Shown here piece after piece: positions 28,172 to 36,941 of a stretch of 64,000 nucleotides of DNA. The notes under the pieces were generated by a model. That model did no database searches. It was not told the origin of the DNA and was given only the letters and a program-made list of their open reading frames with translations. The position numbers were made by a program, and so were the translations under genes. The stretch comes from Alteromonas genovensis (lineage in GTDB: Bacteria; Pseudomonadota; Gammaproteobacteria; Enterobacterales; Alteromonadaceae). How positions within the stretch are numbered: position 1 is the first letter of the stretch; each line of letters starts with the position of its first letter. The stretch covers positions 286,999 to 350,998 of the forward strand of contig NZ_JAAAWO010000003.1 in NCBI RefSeq assembly GCF_010500895.1, given 5' to 3'.

Positions 28172-29704
28172 TTATGGACTATTTGGCAGGTGAATTAGTT
28201 TGGGTTGACGCTCAATAACAACAGAGTGTATGGACTCCCAAGCTTTCAATTTTTGCTTATTATCTAAATTAATTCGCATTGGTACTGTCGGCTGCCGACA
28301 CTTCTCTTTCTTTTTTAACCGATTTTTTTCTAGTGGCTTATTTTCGGTAGACCAAAGATTATCTAACTTGATATTAATCATTTTAGTTTTTTCAGGCGAG
28401 TTGCGAAGCTGAACCGCACCTGCATAAAACTTTATTGTTGTTGAATGATTCGCGTGAGTGAGCTGTTTACAAAAATCTTCGACAGCGACCCCAGCATCCT
28501 GAAACGTTTTTACTGCCGTATGTCGCAATTGCTTTGGAGGTATTGGCTCTTCAATGCCTGCATATTCTTGCAATCGATAGAATTCTTTTCTGTATTCTTT
28601 TTCAGTGTAAGGATTTCCTGTAGCTGGGTTGATTACGAGCGGCGTGACACTCTGAAGCTCCACTTCGTTATTCTGGTTTAATACTTCGAGTTGTCTGCTA
28701 CTGTAACCCTGGGCATCATCTATTAAGCGCTCTAAATAGAGTTTAGCTACATCGAATACGTCTACAACACTCAGACATTTATTGTATGTTTTGGGTTGTT
28801 TGAATTGTTCGAGAACAAGAGACCGGACTACGTTAATCTTATAGTCACCATTTTCGTCTCTTAACACATCTTCCAATGCAATAGCGCGAGCTTCACCAGA
28901 TCGTGTAGCAACAGACTTTGCAGTTAATAATGCTGAATCTCTTATAATGTGTAAGTTATGTTGCAACAACTCTTCATGACTCAGCGCCTCTAAAGTCTGT
29001 AGATCATCTACTGAAAGTGTTTTTGTATCGTCAACTGTTTTTTCTTGTTGCTCGAATCGAGAGAGGTATTTCTTCAGCTTCTTGAAATCAACTGCGCCTT
29101 GGTTTACCAGCGTGATATTCATAAGCTTCGCTCTGGATATTATCTGCTCTAACATCCATAACGTTTCTTTGATTGTCTTCCAACTAAGTGCAGAATTATC
29201 TAAATTGGATGTAACCCAACTCTCTACATCATAATGATTAAGTTTTTCCAGTGGTATATGATTAAAATGCTTCACAAGTCGATTTAGAAGCGTTTTATAA
29301 CCTTTTATAGTTGCAGGCTTTAAACCTACCAGCTCATTGCTCTGGTAATCTGCGCAAACATCTTTGACCGTTATTCTTACTGAGCTACGCTTCTCACATC
29401 TTGTTTTCTCAGTAATGAGATCACACTCATTTGCGATTATGAGTTCTTTTGATCTCTTTGCCGAAGATACCGCCCCATTAAATGTCGCATCACCTAAATT
29501 TATTCGTATAGGCTTACCTTTTACCCTCTTTGCAAATCGAATCACTTTTCCATGATTGCTTAAATTTACGCCTCCCAAATCATCTATAAGAAGCTTAAGC
29601 ACTGCTTTATCAAGCAAGACATCACAGTTTTGTACCAACCACTCAAAGTCTAACTCGCCGTTTGGGAGTAGACCATTTATTGTAGTTTGGCTATTGGGAA
29701 GCAT
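28172..29704 (-). CDS. Tyrosine site-specific recombinase, left end
   Basis: About 510 residues, longer than typical phage integrases. The core SAM-like DNA-binding region lies around residues 120-210. The catalytic domain shows an arginine in TRSGEARAIALEDV (near residue 275), RH in LRHTAVKTFQDAGV (near 401) and HANHSTTIKFYAG (near 415-428), giving the R-H-H-Y set. A basic tail of some 80 residues follows the tyrosine. It lies about 1.1 kb from the left junction. I prefer the ATG at 29704 over a GTG one codon earlier. It shares little obvious similarity with the integrase at 60081. Confidence 0.85.
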   Translation of the reverse strand: MLPNSQTTINGLLPNGELDFEWLVQNCDVLLDKAVLKLLIDDLGGVNLSNHGKVIRFAKRVKGKPIRINLGDATFNGAVSSAKRSKELIIANECDLITEKTRCEKRSSVRITVKDVCADYQSNELVGLKPATIKGYKTLLNRLVKHFNHIPLEKLNHYDVESWVTSNLDNSALSWKTIKETLWMLEQIISRAKLMNITLVNQGAVDFKKLKKYLSRFEQQEKTVDDTKTLSVDDLQTLEALSHEELLQHNLHIIRDSALLTAKSVATRSGEARAIALEDVLRDENGDYKINVVRSLVLEQFKQPKTYNKCLSVVDVFDVAKLYLERLIDDAQGYSSRQLEVLNQNNEVELQSVTPLVINPATGNPYTEKEYRKEFYRLQEYAGIEEPIPPKQLRHTAVKTFQDAGVAVEDFCKQLTHANHSTTIKFYAGAVQLRNSPEKTKMINIKLDNLWSTENKPLEKNRLKKKEKCRQPTVPMRINLDNKQKLKAWESIHSVVIERQPKLIHLPNSP

Positions 29705-30045
29705 CACTAAACGTCAGTTTTGGAAAAGTCTGAGACGCTACACGGTGTGAATCATAGCTGGTTTAACGATAAATAATGAATACATATTACTGCTCTCTGA
29801 ATACTAGGTTGAGAACAGTGTAAAGAAAAATCCATTTTCTCCCTAAACTTCTATGTTTTTGAAAACGGTAAATTTATCTATATTTTTCAAGTGTTTATTA
29901 ATAACAATAGAAATTCTCAAAAAAATAAATTTATTTTTTTGGCTTTATCAGAAGGGTATTTATTCCGAAGGGTGCCATCCATGGCGAGGACATAATCGTT
30001 TCATATCCAATCAAGTAGGCTTTCAAAAGTGGCAATTTTATGACG
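29705..30045. other. AT-rich intergenic region
   Basis: About 340 bp, strongly AT-rich, presumably with the promoter of the left recombinase. A short plus-strand reading frame exists here but has no ribosome binding site or recognisable content. I see no repeat or RNA gene. Confidence 0.45.
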
Positions 30046-30267
30046 TTAATCAAATCTCCAGAGTGTAGTGAGTAACAATTCACGGCCACTTTTAGCTCTT
30101 GAGTCATCTTTATAATATGCTCTCATACCGAATAACACTTTATGAAGACAAACAAGGTTCAGGAAAACAAAGCCTAGGTTTAACGTCAAAAAAAACGAAG
30201 CGAGGCAAATACCGCTGACGGTGCCCAGGGCAAGGCAAATTACTTGATGGGCCTCCAACTCACTCAC
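30046..30267 (-). CDS. Small membrane protein of unknown function
   Basis: About 73 residues with a hydrophobic core (residues 8-45: CLALGTVSGICLASFF... then FVFLNLVCLHKVLF) forming two membrane segments, and a basic soluble tail. The GTG start overlaps the TGA stop of the upstream acidic protein gene (GTGA), which implies translational coupling. I do not recognise it. Its pairing with the acidic secreted-looking or cytoplasmic protein suggests a two-gene unit, possibly cargo of the island. Confidence 0.45.
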   Translation of the reverse strand: MSELEAHQVICLALGTVSGICLASFFLTLNLGFVFLNLVCLHKVLFGMRAYYKDDSRAKSGRELLLTTLWRFD

Positions 30268-30689
30268 CAATCACCCCAGCTATCATCAAACGAATGGTCC
30301 GTGGAAGTATCACTTAAATCATCATCTAAAAAGTTCGTCGTGGTGGCGTCATCAAAGCTATCAGTGTTAACACTTAAAATACTCGAAGTTCCAATATCCA
30401 TATCAGCTGTGTCTGATTCATCAATTGAATTGCTCATTTGATGCAAGCCATCCATTAGTGCTAAATCGCTTTCAGTTCCTAGTTTGTCGCAGACACCAAG
30501 TGGATTGCCTCCGACGTCAATATGAGAGCAACTATCGACAAACGGTAAACCTGAGCAAGGATTGACCACAGTCAAAGAGCTGTCTTCCATACCCGATGGC
30601 GAATCAATCGTTTCTGATTGAGTAAAGTCAGTCTGGTGAGTAAGGTGCGGTATGCCAATAAGTTCTATCAACGACATTATCTTTTTCAT
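30264..30689 (-). CDS. Acidic protein of unknown function, first of a coupled pair
   Basis: 141 residues, very rich in Asp, Ser and Thr, with a C-terminus of repeated D/S/T ending in SWGDW. Near residues 37-62 it carries NPCSGLPFVDSCSHIDVGGNPLG. From memory this resembles a short NPxxGLPM...DVxGNPYG motif of small uncharacterised proteins in other gammaproteobacteria, but I cannot confirm it here. GGAG sits seven bases before the ATG at 30689; the frame is open further upstream without a better start. The next gene overlaps its stop. Confidence 0.5.
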   Translation of the reverse strand: MKKIMSLIELIGIPHLTHQTDFTQSETIDSPSGMEDSSLTVVNPCSGLPFVDSCSHIDVGGNPLGVCDKLGTESDLALMDGLHQMSNSIDESDTADMDIGTSSILSVNTDSFDDATTTNFLDDDLSDTSTDHSFDDSWGDW

Positions 30690-30859
30690 TAAATTCTCCG
30701 TTAAGTGATTGTCTACAGTAGAAAATTTAATGAAATTGTGATACTTTTCAAATTCTTTGACTGCAACGTTCAGCAACAAAAATTTGCCGAATGTCTATCT
30801 TCCTCTTGTTTATTTCGGTTATTGGCCTCTATCAAGGATAGAGCGCAGAGCATCGTCAC

Positions 30860-31465
30860 TTATCTTCCGTCATCCCACTGATTTAAAAAGTCAGCTAAAA
30901 CATCACCGTGACAAGATTCAGGTTTACAAAAGCACCCTAGTCGCTTTCCAGCTAATTTATAAACTTCTTTTTTTTCTTTATTTGGAAATTTTTCAAAGTC
31001 GAAATCATATTTATATTTACGTATTACTTCTTCTCTATCATCCCCCTCTTCAAACATTGAATATGGATTACCCCAGTAAGACCCCCTCCCAATGTATTCA
31101 TAGCTAGGTGTACTCTTTTGCGATTGATACTCGGTTTCACGCTTTATATTGATAACCCTAGTCAATTTTACTCTTATCAATCTGAACGGTTTATTATTCA
31201 AAGTTAATGAATTTGTTTCTTCAGCAAACTCTTCACCGTCATCAAAAATAATAGCATGTGAAATGTCATTTAATCTCCAAGCATCCACCTTACGGCTGAC
31301 AATATGACCAGAGCTTTCAGCACATATTTTTTGAATCAATTCGTTTGGATCATCGGTAAAAATAATTTCAACCTTTCCTAGAGTTGAAGTGATTTTTTGC
31401 ACCTTTCTTACGAATTTTGAATAGCAGTTGAAAGGGCTTGGATAAAGTATTAGAACGCTGTTCAT
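30860..31465 (-). CDS. DUF4326 domain protein
   Basis: 201 residues. The C-terminal 100 residues match DUF4326: RVINIKRE, YIGRGSYWGNPYSMFEEGDDREEVIRKY, then GKRLGCFCKPESCHGDVLADFLN, with conserved Cys and His that look like a metal or nucleotide site. The N-terminal 100 residues resemble a nucleotide-binding alpha/beta fold (VLILYPSPFN...IIFTDDPNELIQK) with no named family. The ATG shares one base with the stop of the DUF488 gene (TAATG). The DUF4326 domain is otherwise known from phage and defence contexts, with no proven reaction. Confidence 0.8.
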   Translation of the reverse strand: MNSVLILYPSPFNCYSKFVRKVQKITSTLGKVEIIFTDDPNELIQKICAESSGHIVSRKVDAWRLNDISHAIIFDDGEEFAEETNSLTLNNKPFRLIRVKLTRVINIKRETEYQSQKSTPSYEYIGRGSYWGNPYSMFEEGDDREEVIRKYKYDFDFEKFPNKEKKEVYKLAGKRLGCFCKPESCHGDVLADFLNQWDDGR

Positions 31466-31905
31466 TAATATAAGTGTTTCACTGTTAATTCTAGGTTAGA
31501 GTGCTCGTTTAAGTATTGTATGACCAAGCTTCGGTGGCATAAATGGGGTTCGTGTTCACTACAAAGTAAACAACCATTATCAAGCAGACTTGACGTAATC
31601 AACTTTTCAATATTTCTTTGGCTCATAAGGTTTAAAAATTTGTCTTCATAGGCTATCCAAGGTATTTCGCCTTTTTTATAGGCACCAAGCATTTCCTTGG
31701 TGGGAGCTAACTCTGGCGAGTGTACGTAATCAGCCCCACAAAGTTCTTTTAAGAAAAACTGAAGATCGTTTTTTTTCGCAAAGCCTGCTAGCTGCGAGAC
31801 ATTATTTAATCTTACGTCAATAAGTGTCTTAACGTCAGATTCTCGCAGGAAAGTAAAAAATGTTTCCGCATTTTTTTTCGTAAAGCCAATCGTATATAAA
31901 TTCAT
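31465..31905 (-). CDS. DUF488 family protein
   Basis: About 146 residues. Signatures of DUF488 are YTIGFTKKNAETFFTFLRESDVKTLIDVRLN at the N-terminus, SPELAPTKEMLGAYKKGEIPW in the middle and CLLCSEHEPHLCHRSLVIQYL at the end, with a Cys-Cys-His cluster. AAGGAAG lies five bases before the ATG at 31905. It sits 10 bp after the dual-OB gene and overlaps the DUF4326 gene, so the three are one operon. The family has been linked to nucleic-acid-related functions, but the reaction is unknown. Confidence 0.82.
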   Translation of the reverse strand: MNLYTIGFTKKNAETFFTFLRESDVKTLIDVRLNNVSQLAGFAKKNDLQFFLKELCGADYVHSPELAPTKEMLGAYKKGEIPWIAYEDKFLNLMSQRNIEKLITSSLLDNGCLLCSEHEPHLCHRSLVIQYLNEHSNLELTVKHLY

Positions 31906-31915
31906 CACGTCTTCC

Positions 31916-32536
31916 TTAAAAAATAGTCGCAACTAATTTAAAGCAATTACCTTCATACTCTTCTCCTAAGCTAATGCAAAGTATCCCTTTTATAGCGCTC
32001 TTATCTTGAAAAAGAGCGTCGAAACTGGGATCGGTCACAGGTAAGTCATACCCATAACCATTGTATGTAAAAGATGCTCTTCTTTTTTTAAACGGACTGA
32101 GATATAGAGTTAAATTTGTCACTTGCACTAAATATAAGCTTTGAGAAATTACTAGTTGGCCGGAATCAATAGTCGCATACCTTACCCTATCACCTTTTCC
32201 CCATAAATCTGATGGGTGGTCTAAATAATTGACAATGTTATTACCCCCTAAGGTGAAGTTTTGTTGCCAAATACTGTCATCAATCAAGTAGTTTTCAGGT
32301 TGGTTTATCAGTGGCGCATGAGCCGAAAGACCGATAGTTACCTTTTGTAAAGGCTTTACGTTAAAGGTGCCGTGAGGGTTTCGGCACTTAGCTTGGCTAT
32401 GTGTTAATTCCTTACCACAACGGTCCGACACGGGTCTTACCCAATGCTTTCCGTCCAATGTTTTTCCGGCAACGCAATGCTGGCCGTGTTTAATAGAGTT
32501 TGCAAAAATTACTGTTTGTATCGATTGCTGATTCAT
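31916..32536 (-). CDS. Dual OB-fold domain protein
   Basis: About 206 residues with features of the dual OB domain family: an N-terminal VIFANSIKHGQHCVAGKTLDGKHWVRPVS motif, then HAPLINQPENYLIDDSIW and a C-terminal beta-rich half (YLSPFKKRRASFTYNGYGYDLPVTDP) ending GILCISLGE. OB folds usually bind single-stranded nucleic acid or nucleotides. It is the first gene of a three-gene operon with DUF488 and DUF4326. The ATG at 32536 is preferred over a GTG three codons upstream. Confidence 0.65.
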   Translation of the reverse strand: MNQQSIQTVIFANSIKHGQHCVAGKTLDGKHWVRPVSDRCGKELTHSQAKCRNPHGTFNVKPLQKVTIGLSAHAPLINQPENYLIDDSIWQQNFTLGGNNIVNYLDHPSDLWGKGDRVRYATIDSGQLVISQSLYLVQVTNLTLYLSPFKKRRASFTYNGYGYDLPVTDPSFDALFQDKSAIKGILCISLGEEYEGNCFKLVATIF

Positions 32537-32682
32537 AAAAGGCACTCTGAAGTTAATAACTCCTATAGTAGTGCCAAAATCAAACCATAAATAAAATCAC
32601 CAATTAATTCAAATAGATAAACAAAAACACATCGTGCAGCGGCGAGATAAAAATAACATTAATTACTAAATAATAAAAATTT

Positions 32683-34527
32683 TTAACTTGTATTTACTGA
32701 AATGCTGAATCTACCAATCCGCTTAACGTCGTCTAACACATTACTGCCTAAAGCCTTGTTCGGTAGAACCTTTAAAACTTTGTTGCCATCCGCTTTTCGA
32801 TTAACTTCCCACACGTGATTACAGTTAGAATTTCGAATGGCGAAGCAATTGTAATCCCTAGAAACCCATTGTTCTTCATCAGCTTTTGCACCACAACAAG
32901 GACAATACAACAACTCTTCAAACCTTTCTGCGGCCTCCATCACGGCATCAATTGCCTTAGCGATGGAAACGTCCTGCTTATGCCCTTCCTTGAAATCCAA
33001 TAACCTTGGCTTTACGTCTATAAATGGCTTTATCATGGTGACGCTATTACCTTCAAGCTGCCAATGTCGCCTCGTATTTATACTCTCCAAAAATCGTATC
33101 AGGGCTGACGGAACTCTAGATAGTGTATTTCCAAGAGCTTGAACTACTTGGCTAGCTAACCACTTCGAGATCAATATTGCCAACTGTTCCAATGAATAGA
33201 AATTGATAGGAGAAGCGCAAAGGTTATGTTCTCCCGTTGCTTCATCAGCATCTATAGAAAGCAATACTCTTTGGTAGCTTTCCATCAACTCTATATCTGA
33301 TTGGTCAATATGACTGTTGAAGCACGGTACAAAGCTTAGATTCTGTTCAGGTGACTTTAATACGATCTCAGAGGCATCTGTTAACTCAAGATATACGGTC
33401 TGATTTCCATTTCTTTCAAAATAGTTTGGTGACGATTCCTTAAAACCGAGTTCATGCAGCGTTCGTTTCACTAAGTCGCAACAATATTGCGAATAAGCAT
33501 TAGCAAGTTTCTTATTTCGTTCAAAGATTTGTTTAGGGTCGAGGTTGTTAGCTTGCTGGGTATCCAACCAACTATTCCATAACCTTGCTACATGACGATA
33601 ATGCTGGTCATGTGACAAAACGTTAGTCATATTTAATTTTAGTGGTACATGAACCTTATTAGTCAAAGAGAGATACAAACCGGAATGCTGTAATGTTCTC
33701 ACTTTTTTTAACATCTTTGTTAGGAGTTCAAGTGTGGCAATACCTTGCATTGCGGCATCGTCTGCCTGCTCATCATCGGAAAAACCTTCTCCCCACAAAG
33801 TAAAAATACTGTCTCGCAGCTCAAAATATATACCCTCTGCATTTTGGAAACTCATTGCTTGCTGGAATATTTGTTCTAACCTTTCTACCTCCAATATACG
33901 TTTTACCAGATAGCGTTCGATATTCTCCAATAGTTTCACGAACACTCGATTTTCATAAATATTAAGCTGATCTTCACTTTCCAAGGCGAGAATTTTTTTA
34001 GGAATAACTCCTGTGAGTGTTCTGGTTTGCCAACACTCTGAATGCGAGGCCAAATGAGCATTTGCGGAACCCGCTATTTTTTTCGCTCTGGATATTGGAA
34101 CAAGATGCTCTTCATAAACTAACTCCATTCTAGGTCTTATGGCTATTTCTTGCAGATGACCTTTTCTAAGGACATCAACTAATAACTCTTCAAATTTAGT
34201 TAGTTCAAAGCGAGCAAGCAGTTTATCTGGAATTAGAAAAGAACTATCTTTCCCCAAATCATTCGCTTCTTGATATGCGAATATTGCGCTTTCGATAATC
34301 TCAAGCTCAGTCTCAAGTTGTTCCGACTTTTCGTTCTTAACAAATGAGCCTAACTGGTGTTCGATTTGAAATTTATCGGTTCCATCGTTAACAAGAGGGT
34401 CAGCTGGCTGAATTTTTGAATGTCCGTTAAAAACACACGTCTCTTGTGCAGTATATCTTTCAGATGTGATTTGCTCTGGAAGCTGTTTAACCAGCCTCCC
34501 TCTAAACCTGTCATACCAAGCAATCAT
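32683..34527 (-). CDS. DUF2357 domain protein, partner of the McrB-like AAA+ protein
   Basis: About 614 residues. The central region has the DUF2357 pattern: PKKILALESEDQLNIYENRVFVKLLENIERYL, and around residues 280-330 helices with HYRHVARLWNSWL. The C-terminus carries a zinc-ribbon-like set, CPCCGAKAD and an asparagine/cysteine-rich FAIRNSNCNHVWEV. DUF2357 proteins are usually neighbours of McrB-type AAA+ proteins and are predicted to have a nuclease fold; I cannot point to its catalytic residues with confidence. The ATG overlaps the preceding stop by one base (TGATG). It is the last gene of the TerY-P operon. Confidence 0.75.
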   Translation of the reverse strand: MIAWYDRFRGRLVKQLPEQITSERYTAQETCVFNGHSKIQPADPLVNDGTDKFQIEHQLGSFVKNEKSEQLETELEIIESAIFAYQEANDLGKDSSFLIPDKLLARFELTKFEELLVDVLRKGHLQEIAIRPRMELVYEEHLVPISRAKKIAGSANAHLASHSECWQTRTLTGVIPKKILALESEDQLNIYENRVFVKLLENIERYLVKRILEVERLEQIFQQAMSFQNAEGIYFELRDSIFTLWGEGFSDDEQADDAAMQGIATLELLTKMLKKVRTLQHSGLYLSLTNKVHVPLKLNMTNVLSHDQHYRHVARLWNSWLDTQQANNLDPKQIFERNKKLANAYSQYCCDLVKRTLHELGFKESSPNYFERNGNQTVYLELTDASEIVLKSPEQNLSFVPCFNSHIDQSDIELMESYQRVLLSIDADEATGEHNLCASPINFYSLEQLAILISKWLASQVVQALGNTLSRVPSALIRFLESINTRRHWQLEGNSVTMIKPFIDVKPRLLDFKEGHKQDVSIAKAIDAVMEAAERFEELLYCPCCGAKADEEQWVSRDYNCFAIRNSNCNHVWEVNRKADGNKVLKVLPNKALGSNVLDDVKRIGRFSISVNTS

Positions 34528-36941
34528 CAAAAGCTACTCTTTTTCTTCAACTCATTATTTAAGAGTTTTAAACTCGCCTCCGGTGTTGAATTGAAGCCTT
34601 GAGAACGCCAAAACGCTTTCAATGCATCAATGAGATTTGAGATGTCATCATGTTCCGTGTCATAGCGCCCAGTCGCTTTACCAGCTCTTAATACCTTAGT
34701 TGCTAACATATGATCTAAGGCAAAACCTAAATCACTACCACACTCAAGCATGACAGGAATGAACCTAACAAGGTGCCGCTCAAGTCGATTTCCCCAACTA
34801 ACGTTAAAATCTTCCTCTAATATCATTGAAAACTCAGAGCCATCGAGTTCTTGAATAAGCTTAGCGACCTTAGAGCGATGTGTATTTGCCGCTCTTTCGA
34901 AAGCGACTTCTAATGATTCAAAGCTGTAGCTAATAGGCTCATGGTCTTTGTTTATTTCAAACGTATTTTTATGTCTCGGCAGTTCCATGACATGGGCACG
35001 ATCATAAGTTTTATCGGCAAACTCGAAGGTTGTTTCATCATGGTTAGCTGTGCCTATAAACCACAGGTTTTCAGGTATTCTAATTTTTCTCCCTTCAATC
35101 AAGTTTTCCGGTCCATTGGGTTGGCCCGTTGTCATCAAGGTAAGAATACGGTCTTTGGGATCTAACTCCAAAGCAGATAAAAACTCTGCAAAATATTGTT
35201 CTGGTCTTGAAAGGTTCATTTCGTCCAACAAAACAATATAAGGACGATCGCTAAATGCCGGAGATTGTGCTTCATACAATGCTTGTAACGTTTCTTGTTC
35301 GTAAAATTTCTTCTCGAATGCGTTAAAATGACCGACTAGGTCACCTTTATCTCGCCAGCCAGCTTGAACAGAAATAGTTTTCACACCGCCACCAACTGCT
35401 CTAGCAAATGCCTTTGCCAAGCTAGTTTTACCTGTACCGCTGATTCCTTGTAAGATGTGTAAACGGCTCATAGCAAGGCCTGCGATAAACAGACAAATAT
35501 CTTCAAATCGATAGTACAGCTCCTTTTGCTCATTCGCATCCCAAGCAATACGATGCTGAAGCTCATTCGCAAACTCGCTTAATGAAGGAACAGATTCGGT
35601 TCTTCCTTTGGCTCTTAGTTTGCTATCTAGCCCCAAAAGAGCGGGGAAGGCAGTTTTGGCTTGTTGCTTATTAACTAAATCATCAACGTCAGCGCTTAAT
35701 TGATCAACTGCTGCTTTCAGCAATTGATTGTGCTTTTCCAAAGCTTGTTTCTGTTTTTGAATCTGTTCTAACTCAATAACAGACTTTCGACTTTTCGTGA
35801 GTTGCACTTTGTTTTGCTGTAACTCTGTATGAGCATTGTTGTATTCCTGCTCTAGTGCCTCGTATGTCTTTTTGAGTTGTTTAAAATTCTCTTCAAGCTG
35901 CTCACTAGGCTTTTCATCTAACTGTGAGCGCAGAGTGTTTACTGTTTGCTTGTAATGACTAAGCTGTTCAATAACCTCTTGCGGCGTAGCGTCTTCAAAC
36001 TGTCTTTCTAATTCTTTAAAAGAACTTAGCTTTGCAAGTAACTGCTTTTCACCTTGATCATACTGGGCGATTTGTTTCTCAAGGTTTGCTTTCTGGTTTT
36101 CGAGTGAAGATATCTGATAAGCAAATTCTTTTTCGATTTCATTTTTAAGTGAAATTTTATAACTACTTGCTTCTTCGTCGGTTAATTGCGCCTGCCTACG
36201 CATCCTCTCAATAAGTGCTTTTTCTTGTTTTAACTGAATCTCTTTTTCATCTAATTCAGCTTCTTTAGCGAATAACTGTTGTAGCTTTTCATCCAGCAAA
36301 GTCTTTTCAGCTTCGTTTAACGTTTGCTTTGACTTGTTTAGCTCCTCTAATTCTTTCTCAAGCTTTAGCTTTTTCTGCTCCAATGATTCATGAAGCTTAT
36401 TTTGTTTTTCTTCAAATGAATTGAGCATCTCCATGTGTTTTACTGCGAACCCACTTTCAGCGTCAAGTTCTTGTTCCTTCAGCTCTTCTAGTTTTATGGC
36501 TAATTCAGCTCTATCTTCAGCAATTTTTTTCTTACTCGCCAACAGCTCTTTAGTTTGCTTATCTAGCTCTTTCTTTTCAGCCTCGGCTTTCTTCTTTAGT
36601 TCTTCTAACGATTCCTCTAATTGTTTTTGTCTCGCTAAACTTTGCTTATTCTCTACTTCAACCTTCTTGTTTTGCTCTACTAACTTTTTAAGTTCGCCAA
36701 CCAACGTTTGAATATCATTACCGAAAGTTTCTGAAGCGACTTTCTTTTGCTCTTCACTCGCAGCATCGTGTGACGTTTTCGCTTTCTTAAACTTTTCAGC
36801 CATAGCGCCGACAAAAGAGCCGTTCTCACTCTCCACTAGGTTATCTACGGCAGCTAGAGCATTATCTAATTTATCAAGTTCTACATTTGCTGTATTTGTA
36901 GCGGTTGCCTGCGGCTTCCTTGCTCGGTTTCTTTTCGCCAT
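34527..36941 (-). CDS. Coiled-coil McrB-like AAA+ ATPase
   Basis: 804 residues. Residues about 50-430 are a very long charged coiled coil, rich in Glu, Lys and Gln. The AAA+ domain occupies about 490-760: Walker A GISGTGKTSLAKAF, Walker B IVLLDEMNLSRPEQYFAEFLSALE, and sensor-1 region WFIGTANHDETTFEFADKTYDRAHVMEL. The NLSRPEQ and GTANHDE segments are of the McrB type, which drives a partner nuclease. The ATG shares one base with the preceding stop. Paired with the DUF2357 protein, it is likely to form an NTP-dependent nuclease complex, by analogy with McrBC. Confidence 0.85.
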   Translation of the reverse strand: MAKRNRARKPQATATNTANVELDKLDNALAAVDNLVESENGSFVGAMAEKFKKAKTSHDAASEEQKKVASETFGNDIQTLVGELKKLVEQNKKVEVENKQSLARQKQLEESLEELKKKAEAEKKELDKQTKELLASKKKIAEDRAELAIKLEELKEQELDAESGFAVKHMEMLNSFEEKQNKLHESLEQKKLKLEKELEELNKSKQTLNEAEKTLLDEKLQQLFAKEAELDEKEIQLKQEKALIERMRRQAQLTDEEASSYKISLKNEIEKEFAYQISSLENQKANLEKQIAQYDQGEKQLLAKLSSFKELERQFEDATPQEVIEQLSHYKQTVNTLRSQLDEKPSEQLEENFKQLKKTYEALEQEYNNAHTELQQNKVQLTKSRKSVIELEQIQKQKQALEKHNQLLKAAVDQLSADVDDLVNKQQAKTAFPALLGLDSKLRAKGRTESVPSLSEFANELQHRIAWDANEQKELYYRFEDICLFIAGLAMSRLHILQGISGTGKTSLAKAFARAVGGGVKTISVQAGWRDKGDLVGHFNAFEKKFYEQETLQALYEAQSPAFSDRPYIVLLDEMNLSRPEQYFAEFLSALELDPKDRILTLMTTGQPNGPENLIEGRKIRIPENLWFIGTANHDETTFEFADKTYDRAHVMELPRHKNTFEINKDHEPISYSFESLEVAFERAANTHRSKVAKLIQELDGSEFSMILEEDFNVSWGNRLERHLVRFIPVMLECGSDLGFALDHMLATKVLRAGKATGRYDTEHDDISNLIDALKAFWRSQGFNSTPEASLKLLNNELKKKSSF

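Noticed and set aside
29853..30068. 71-residue plus-strand reading frame.
   Set aside because: AT-rich, no ribosome binding site, no recognisable content and it overlaps the end of the coupled membrane gene on the other strand.
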